From Blasia pusilla (Eukaryota > Marchantiophyta > Marchantiopsida > Blasiales), in NCBI GenBank assembly GCA_050084515.1, contig CM114273.1:33790001-33854000 (forward strand): 64,000 bases of DNA, read 5' to 3'. Of the stretch, positions 56,160 to 64,000 are shown piece by piece. Numbering within the stretch: the stretch's first letter is position 1; each line of letters opens with the position of its first letter. Both the position numbers and the translations under genes were made by a program. A model generated the notes under the pieces. The model was given only the letters and a program-made list of their open reading frames with translations. It was not told the DNA's origin and did not search any database.

Positions 56160-56750
56160 GCGAACTACTATCGGAGGTATGTGAAGGGATTTAGTGCCAT
56201 GGCAAAGCCTTTGAACCAATTGCTGAAATCAGATCAGGAGTGGCATTGGGGAGATGATCACGAGAGAGCTTTTGTGGAGCTCAAGGCCTAGTTGGTGGCG
56301 GCGCCTATCTTGAGGAGACCTATGAGAGGGCGCCCATTTCAATTATACACTGATTGGAGTAGGTTGGGACTTGGATCGGTGTTGACACAACATGATGATG
56401 AGCATATGGAGTTTGTGGTGGCCTATGCAAGTCGTTCGAATAATGCAGCGGAGTCGCGCTATAGTTCATATGAGGGAGAGTGCTTGGCAGTAGTGTGGGC
56501 TATGGCACACTTTAGGTGTTACTTGTTTGGCACACTGTTTACCCTTGTTACTGATCACCAACCGCTCAAGTGGTTGATAGATTCTGACAAGCTTACAGGG
56601 AAGCTTGCACGGTGGGCTCTTATCTTACAAGAGTATGACTTCCAGGTGGTACATAGACCTGGAGTTGCCAACCTTGATGCTGATGGGTTGAGTAGGAACC
56701 CATGTACTAGCCAAGAGGATGCAACTGGGGCTAGATGGCGTGGCGAGGTT
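56160..56750 (+). pseudogene. Gypsy G4 RNase H
   Basis: The connection region runs to a TAG at 56,289. The RNase H frame from 56,292 carries FQLYTDWSRLGLGSVLTQHD (first catalytic Asp in the TDWS position), YSSYEGECLAVVWAMAHFRC (catalytic Glu) and TLVTDHQPLKWL (second Asp), followed by the usual tether YDFQVVHRPGVANLDADGLS. All expected acidic residues are present. The frame continues uninterrupted into the integrase N-terminus. Confidence 0.92.
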
Positions 56751-58180
56751 GATGAGGAGATGGTGCTAGGTTGGCATGCATCTGCCTTTTTATGTTGGTT
56801 AGGGGTGGACTCTAGTATGGAGGACCACATGACATCTTACTCTAGTCAGAGGATAGATGGCCAACCTTCAGATCCTAAGGTTGGAGATGGTGGTACGGAT
56901 CAGCGTGATATTCATGATGATGCGTTGGTGTTAGAGTTCCTACGGACCAGTAGGGTGCCAAGCATAGTGAGGGCCAAGGAGCGAGATCGTGTTCTTCAAC
57001 GCGCTAAGAGGTATCGATTGGAGGGAACACATATTCTCTGTGTGTGGGAGGATGATAGAGTACGACTGGTGCCGCATTTGGATCAGAGAGAGCGCATTGT
57101 GCGACATGCCCATGAGGAGTTGGGACATTTTGGGGTAAAGCGTACGTATAGCTTACTCCTTGGTCAATATTGGTGGCGTGGCATGCATAATCAGGTGCAG
57201 CATTGGTGTCACGTTGTAAGGTTTGTGATTGGGTGAGGGCATCATTCAATGCCCCTACACCACAGTTACACCCCTTACCTATTATGGGGTTGGGTTACCG
57301 TTGGAGTGTGGACTTTGCGGGACCGTTACCATTGACTGTACAACATCATGGATATGTGTTGGTGATGATGGTGCACTTCTCCAAGTGGATTGAGTTGGTG
57401 GCATTACCTGACAAGGCAAGTGAGGGAACGGAGTATGCGTTTCTTGATAGAGTGCTTAGTCATTTTGGTGCACCAGCTGAAGTGTTGACCGACCGAGTCT
57501 GAGTTTCAGGATGAGTTTCTGGTCTTGTGTGACAAGGCGTTGATTGATCATAGGACCACGTCTCGAGATCATCCAGAGGCGGATGGTTTGGCTGAGCGTG
57601 TGGTTCAGAAGGTGAAGAGGGCATTGCGCAAGTATGGCCTACAGAAGGGGCATCTTGGAGACTCGGATATTCAGTTGCCATGGTTGGCCATGGGGTATAG
57701 GTTCAGTCGCCAAGCATCCTTGGCTTCCTTCTCACCTTATTTTATGTTATACGGCCGAGATCTAGACTTGCCAGCAGCAATTCGTTGGGAGTCTAGTGAG
57801 GTGGGGAACCTTGATGACCCAGAGATATGGATGAGAGTGTGTTCTCAGCGGGCAGAGCTCTTTCGGAGAGTTATGCCAACAGCCTTTGAGAATCTTGCCA
57901 TTGCTCAACACAGGGATACGTTGCGGTATGCAACCATATCGCAACGATGGAGGTTATCGACTATCGATTTGTAGGTTCCATGTGGGGGACTATGTCTATT
58001 TGGAGCAGATTGCACCGACAACGTTGGATGTGACGGCAAGCCGCACTATTTTACGAGTGCGCAAGGTGTTAGCTTCTGGAGTTCTCTTGTTGGAGGGTCG
58101 TGATGGAGTTGTTTGGAAGGACCATGTGCATAATTGTGTGCCATATCATCTTCCAAATATGGATGGTACTTGTTGACCCA
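56751..58180 (+). pseudogene. Gypsy G4 integrase
   Basis: The zinc-binding N-terminus (RHAHEELGHFGVKRTYSLLL) is followed by a frame change at about 57,203-57,230, after which CKVCDW completes the HHCC set. The catalytic core has Asp in WSVDFAGPLP (about 57,311), Asp in EVLTDR (about 57,491) and, after a one-base shift near 57,497, Glu in ADGLAERVVQKVKRAL (about 57,594). That gives a D,D-35-E-like layout. The C-terminal part includes LASFSPYFMLYGRDLDLPAA, a GPY/F-like RFHVGDYVYLEQIAPTTLDV and VWKDHVHNCVPYHLPN. Three frameshifts inactivate this copy. A PHD finger follows instead of a chromodomain. Confidence 0.92.
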
Positions 58181-58354
58181 AGATTAGCCATGATACGTGC
58201 TAGCTTGAAGTGCATGTTGTGTGGGTCTGCTGGTAACGCAGCCCGTATGTTGGTGTGTAATCGGTGTTCTAGGGGTTGGCACATGATGTGTTTGACTCCA
58301 CGTATGGATGTTGTTCCTATTGGAAGGTGGGTTTGTCCTCGATATGCTTAGGAG
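58181..58354 (+). pseudogene. PHD finger at the C-terminus of the gypsy G4 polyprotein
   Basis: The segment from about 58,208 reads CMLCGSAGNAARMLVCNRCS, then RGWHMMCLTPRMDVVPIGRW and VCPRY. Zinc ligands fit a Cys4-His-Cys3 PHD finger (CX2C, CX2C, HX2C, CX2-), with the last Cys replaced by Tyr here. In G3 the corresponding residues, partly in another frame, read MCPRC, so the ancestral set is complete. PHD fingers bind the histone H3 tail in known proteins. A frameshift near 58,170 separates it from the integrase frame in this copy. The same fusion in G3 (36,030-36,178) shows it is a family trait. Confidence 0.85.
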
Positions 58355-58511
58355 AGGTAGATGACTTGATCTTTGCATGATATGGATTACGGATGTGCGA
58401 CTAACGATGGGGCAACCTAGCACCCGGCCTTCTCATTTGTGGACCCACGAAGATGTATAGCATGTAGTAGATGTATAGGGCTACTTGGGAGTTAGAGGGA
58501 CCTAACCGCTA

Positions 58512-58630
58512 GTTAGGGGACGAGTTGTGGTACACTTGTGTTTGTGGATGCTCTCGTCTATGTTATGTATGTATGTGAGTATGGTATGTCAGCAATGTAT
58601 GTTGTATGACGATGTGGATTCGCACGACAA
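58512..58630 (+). repeat. G4 polypurine tract and pre-LTR copy of the LTR terminus
   Basis: TTAGGGGACGAG lies at about 58,512. Starting near 58,526, about 104 bp (TACACTTGTGTTTGTGGATG through TTCGCACGACA) are repeated at 58,996-59,100, the end of the LTR. Two bases separate this copy from the LTR start, as in G3. Confidence 0.8.
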
Positions 58631-58631
58631 C

Positions 58632-59100
58632 TGTCATGACCATACGGAATATGTCGTAGAGTATAGTGTGCTAGTAGAGGCCATACCTTATGTAGGGCCA
58701 TAGTGTCCAGGTAGAGATGCGGTTTCATACATAGGGTTGGGGATTACTCAGTTGAGGGCGACTTTTCCAGTAGGGCCCGCTCTTAGGTTGGAGGATATAG
58801 TGTGGAGTGCATTCAAAGAACTGTTAGTTCTTTGAGTTGAGCCTATTGCGTTGGGAGTTAGCCTTAGTAGTGAGTAGAGCTCTTGGCTATGGTGGTTCTT
58901 GTAAGCTTTGGATTCTCCCATTGTGGAGTGGGTTTGGCTCGATTGTATGTGATTCTATACGTGTTTTATGACAATAGGTCTTTCCCGGATTTCAATTGTA
59001 GTACACTTGTGTTTGTGGATGTTATTGTCTATGTTATGTATGTATGTGAGTATGGTATATCAGCAATGTATGTTGTATGACGATGTGGATTCGCACGACA
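58632..59100 (+). mobile_element. Gypsy G4 3' LTR
   Basis: This 469-bp LTR runs from TGTCATGACC to CGCACGACA. It matches the inverted LTR at 505-875 closely. It contains a conserved hairpin with arms ACTCAAAGAACT-like on the left and AGTTCTTTGA at 58,826-58,835 around GTT. It diverges from the G1-G3 LTRs except at both termini, so G4 and the copy at 505-875 form a subfamily distinct from G1-G3. Confidence 0.85.
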
Positions 59101-60269
<1,169 letters not shown>

Positions 60270-61330
60270 CACCCATGACTACCACAGAACAACCAGCGTT
60301 AGAAACCTCACCGGAGGAGGTCCAAGACGCGATCGGTGTCAGGATCTTTCCCACAAGCAAATGAAGAGCGAGGGGCGGTGGGCGATCCGTGAGATCAAAT
60401 GGCTCACGGAAATTGATCGCACCAAACTCACGCCACTATGTCGGGAAAGAAATGAGGCGTGTGACAAGGAATGACTCAAGCATTGTCACACATTCAACAG
60501 AGGTTATACCATATCTGGAAGTGGCATCCATCACGAGGCGGTTCTCGAACTAGAAGGAAAATGGGAAAGCTTCAGGCCAACCAGATGTTGGCATGGAATA
60601 CAATGATGCAGGCAACAAAAGAAAGAGAGGCGAGATGGATGTCCAACAAAGAATCAAACCTCCTCGAATGGACGGCTCAGAAGACAACTCTAGAATTAGA
60701 GCTGGTCGCTTTGAGGGCTAAAAACATGCAATTGAAGAAGGACTTAGCTTCCTGCTTCAAAGAGGATAACACTCAGCTTGGGAAAGCAATGCAAGAGTAC
60801 CGTGTAATCGGACGACCACTGCAAATCTTGTTAGAACACTGGATGAAGTAGTGGGCAAGCACACAACCACAACACAAATCACGGAGGTTGCAACACAGGT
60901 AGCCAAAGAGGTAGCAAAAGAGGAAGCAAATAGGGTCCTAGAAATCCAGGATAGGAAAACCAGAGAGCTCAATTTAGTTATCATGGGACTACACTTTTCC
61001 AAGGAAGAAGACTATAATTCAGTTTTACAAGAGAAGGTCTTCACAACTCTCGTGGGTCACACCTGTGATCACCTTCACGGGGATCGGACTTGGGAAAGGA
61101 ACAGGGACCGACCGGCACCAATGTTGGTACAATTTGATCCCTCAACGGGGACCAGCGATGGAAACGAGGTTGGCCATCCTCCGTAGTAAAGCAATCTTGA
61201 AAGGATGCTATCCGTATCTTCCCAGATCGACCATCAAGCAAAGAGCGGACTCCCTATTGAAAGGGAGAAGGTTCGGCTGCCCGCAACAACGGTCTTTGGA
61301 GTGAACTCGGGAAGGAAAGGCCACGACACT
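60270..61330 (+). pseudogene. LINE ORF1-like region with coiled coil
   Basis: Broken plus-strand frames upstream of the endonuclease. A start-like MTTTEQPALETS near 60,276 stops at about 60,364. Frame 60,471-60,851 contains a heptad-like coiled coil (WTAQKTTLELELVALRAKNM). Frame 60,851-61,186 continues with EVATQVAKEVAKEEANRVLE and RKTRELNLVIMGLHFSKEED, resembling the RNA-binding part of L1-type ORF1 proteins. Such proteins coat LINE RNA. Frameshifts indicate decay. Confidence 0.55.
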
Positions 61331-61441
61331 AGTACCTAGGAGAAACAAAATGCCGCACCAAACGACAACGGGAGGGGCAATGAGCTTAAAACTCAGATTC
61401 CAACCAGGGGAATTAGCAATTCTACAACTCGGAACCAGGAC

Positions 61442-62330
61442 TTGGAGGTGACAAACCTACATGACAAGACCTCCTATAGGGAAATGGAGGATGGGAAGGA
61501 TATTACCAACCCATCCATTAAGGTAGTTTTTCACAATTTTGGAGGACCATTTCGGTCCGAGGCAATGGCATTACATATCTGGGCACAAAAGCTGGACCTT
61601 ATTTTTTTTGAAACACATGAACATGATTCCAAACGCATTCCCAACACAGAGGACTTCCAGGTTTTTGCTACCCACAACCCACTCACCAACAGCAAAAGCA
61701 AAGGACACGGGGGCCTAGCATGCTTGGTAGCGCCATGGTTACAACCTTTTGTCTCCATAGCCAACATTGATGAGGAGAAACACTTCCTCTGGATCAAGGT
61801 CAACAAAGAAGTGGGGTTACCGAAAGATCTCCTTATTGTTGTTTGCTACTTCAGTCCCACTATGCTCAAAAGAGAATTCCCGTATGAGGCTCTCTCTACA
61901 TCCATTGAGCACCACATGCACAGGGGAAATATCCTCCTAGTAGGAGATTTCAACGGGAGAACGGCCAACACTCAAGCTCCAATCTACATGTCAAACGACA
62001 CCAACGTGGAAGGGATTGATACTCAGTCAGCTGATGGGTCTCTCAGAGAAGTCTTCTTCCCATACATGCAACGCAACTCAGTGGACAAGGAAAAAACAGC
62101 CAATGGAGAGAAACTTCTCCAACTTTGCTCAACACATTGTTTGGTACTCGCCAATGGCATGGCTATGTGGCCACAATCAGGAGGTCGCACTTCCATTGGA
62201 CACTCTGACTCCAACAGAGAAACCTCGACATCGGTGGTTGACTACCCGATTGGGAAGTACATCAACTACCACATCTGGTTGCCAATGTGCGGGTCACATC
62301 CGTTCTAGAATCTGATCATGAACCACTCTA
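61442..62330 (+). pseudogene. LINE ORF2 apurinic-type endonuclease domain
   Basis: Frame 61,442-62,308 has the endonuclease fold of L1-type LINEs, which nicks target DNA for reverse transcription: VVFHNFGGPFRSEAM near the start, LIFFETHEHD, KGHGGLACLV, LLVGDFNGRTAN (catalytic Asp and Asn, about 61,936) and SVVDYPIGKY. After a frameshift near 62,290 the terminal LESDHEPLYFDI box (catalytic Asp-His) is present. All the usual motifs are recognisable. The frameshift alone would prevent a full-length product. Confidence 0.88.
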
Positions 62331-63156
62331 CTTTGACATCATGGTCTCCAAAACCATCCTAGAGGCTGCAGAAAAAGTAACCCTGCCGACCAAGTGTCGA
62401 TACACTTTCCTTCAGGAAAAGAAAGATGAACTCATCACACTCGTCAACAAGGCTCTTACAGAGTGCTCACCCATGGTGAACACGACTGAGTTCAGCGACA
62501 TCCTACATCAATGTTGCAGAAAAGTCCTACCTTTCCAACTGTTTGGAGGCAAACACATTAGATCCACTTCTACGTTCTTCTCCCAACCCTGGTTTGACAA
62601 GGACTGCAAAGAGGCCCGTAGGGAGCTGAATCACGGGCTGAGGGAGGATCCACATTTCCACACACTCGATTGTTGCAGAAAACTTACAAACGATTGGTAC
62701 GTAGGAAGAAACACAAATACATTGCCATCAAGATCACAGAGTTCACACAACTGATGAAATACCAATCGGCCAAATTCTGGAGAATACTTAGGAATAGACA
62801 GAACATCATTCCACTCCAGGATCTACAGATCTGGACCACATATGGTACCAAAATTTACCACTCCAACACTGCCGCTCCCACCGACCCCTGGCCGAATGGG
62901 CTTAGGGATCTAACGGACCTCTTCACCATTGAAGATGTCACATCAGGACTCAAAAGGCTACATAACAAACCAGAGGATGTCTTGGGGTGCCAGGCTCAAA
63001 TGTTCAAATTCGCAAGTGAGGCAATTGGCCCAACCCTCACGAATGTTCAACATTGCACTTCAACAGGGCTTCCCACCGAGAATGGCAAATGAATATGATC
63101 TACCCACTCTTCAAGGTGGAGACCCAATGATACCATCCAACTACTGTAATCGATCA
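62331..63156 (+). pseudogene. LINE ORF2 linker and RT N-terminus, frameshifted
   Basis: Frame 62,287-62,754 (FFSQPWFDKDCKEARRELNH) hands over near 62,670-62,700 to frame 62,670-63,092 (YQSAKFWRILRNRQNIIPLQ, LTDLFTIEDVTSGLKRLHNK). These are typical of the region between endonuclease and RT in L1-like elements. At least one more shift is needed before the RT core. Confidence 0.75.
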
Positions 63157-64000
63157 TGGTGAGCTCCCTCATGGCCAAGTTGTATGGGCTACTGCTGGAA
63201 AGGAAAATCAGCGACTGGGCTGGAGAAAAGAAGGTGCGAGCCAGAGGACAAGCAGGTTTTCGACATTCACATAGCACCCTGGATCACCTTCTCACACTCC
63301 GGGTACTGATTGAAGAAACTTCCAAGTCGAGAATTGGTCACAAGCCCGGTAAATTGTTCTGTTGTTTTGTAGACTTCAAGAAGGCCTTTGACACAGTCCA
63401 AAGGGCGCTTCTTTGGAAACGACTTGAAGAGTTGGGTGTCCCACCACAACAACTTACAGCAATCAAGGTCTTATATGCTCAGGTCTTTGCACAGATTACC
63501 ACTACGAGGGGTAGATCCGAAATTTTATCTTCCAACACCAGAGTCAAACAAGGATGCCCCCTCTCACCTACATTGGTTGGGCTCTACATTGACGAACTTG
63601 AAGAGGTGCTTTCTGGAGTGAATCAAGATCCACCAGAGCTAGCACACTGCCTCATCCCCCTGCTCTTGTATGCAGATGATATAGTTCTGATGTCTAGAAC
63701 AGCAAATGGGCTCCAACTTTACCTGAATGCACTTTCAAGCGTCTGCAACAAATCGGGCATGGAAGTGAACTTGCTGAAAACTAAGATAATCATCTTTGGA
63801 TCACAGCTCCCTACGGCGCATCGGTCATACACTTTCACCTTCAGCCAGGGACTGAGAAGGGAGATCATTGAGATTGTGGGTGAGTACATATACCTGAGGG
63901 TGCAACTCAAACCCAACAACCAATGGAGAACCAATGGGAGTCGCAACAAGATCAATGCAGGCTTGAGGGGTCTACACTGCTACAATCCAATTGCAGAAGA
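63157..64000 (+). CDS. LINE reverse transcriptase core, open to the window edge
   Basis: An uninterrupted plus-strand frame runs from the ATG at 63,157 past 64,000, about 281 codons. It carries RARGQAGFRHSHSTLDHLLT, KLFCCFVDFKKAFDTVQRAL (first catalytic Asp), NTRVKQGCPLSPTLVGLYID and LLLYADDIVLMS (catalytic YADD box, about 63,666). This is a non-LTR retrotransposon RT of the L1 type. The ATG is only the first Met in the open frame, since the protein begins further upstream in other frames. The element continues beyond the window, so its 3' end is not seen. Confidence 0.92.

Overview
The window reads as nuclear DNA of a land plant. It holds one intact host gene, a plant PRP40C/TCERG1-like splicing factor on the minus strand (6,458-14,336) with 13 coding exons that splice in frame. 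Further plant signs are four CCCTAAA telomere-type units, a tRNA-iMet-type primer site (TGGTATCAGAGC) on a Ty1/copia element, and a SWIM zinc finger of the kind found in plant DNA transposons. I cannot name the species. No annotated tRNA, rRNA or bacterial-style operon was seen.

Layout. 1-6,457: a minus-strand retrotransposon LTR (505-875), AT-rich intergenic DNA, a dispersed repeat and an 82-bp tandem duplication. 6,458-c.15,640: the PRP40C-like gene and its leader. c.15,640-17,949: intergenic DNA. 17,950-37,014: a nest of retrotransposons. It contains three decayed plus-strand Ty3/gypsy copies of one family (G1, G2, G3), a minus-strand Ty1/copia element between G1 and G2, and a solo copia LTR inside the G1 LTR. 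38,743-59,100: a fourth, longer gypsy copy (G4) cut in two by a 12.4-kb insertion at 40,690-53,080. 59,101-64,000: a (TC)n microsatellite, then a LINE that runs off the window end.

The most interesting parts are the accessory modules. G4 carries a C5 cytosine methyltransferase domain between protease and reverse transcriptase, with motif I (DLFGG), the catalytic PCQ, ENV and the later motifs in canonical order. The same family ends its integrase with a PHD finger where other lineages carry a chromodomain. One family therefore encodes a DNA-methylation writer and a likely histone reader. Both are broken by frameshifts and stops in the copies seen here.

The 12.4-kb insertion is flanked by a perfect 10-bp target duplication, GATGAGGGTG, and removing it restores the gypsy reading frame. 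It has AG-rich terminal inverted repeats, a decayed multi-exon minus-strand gene, a plus-strand SWIM zinc finger gene and four clusters of about 27-bp near-perfect palindromes. The cleanest cluster has a period near 66 bp. These palindromes sit in predicted introns and upstream of the minus-strand gene. I know of no named family that matches them. The insertion looks like a large Mutator-like element, but I could not find a transposase catalytic core.
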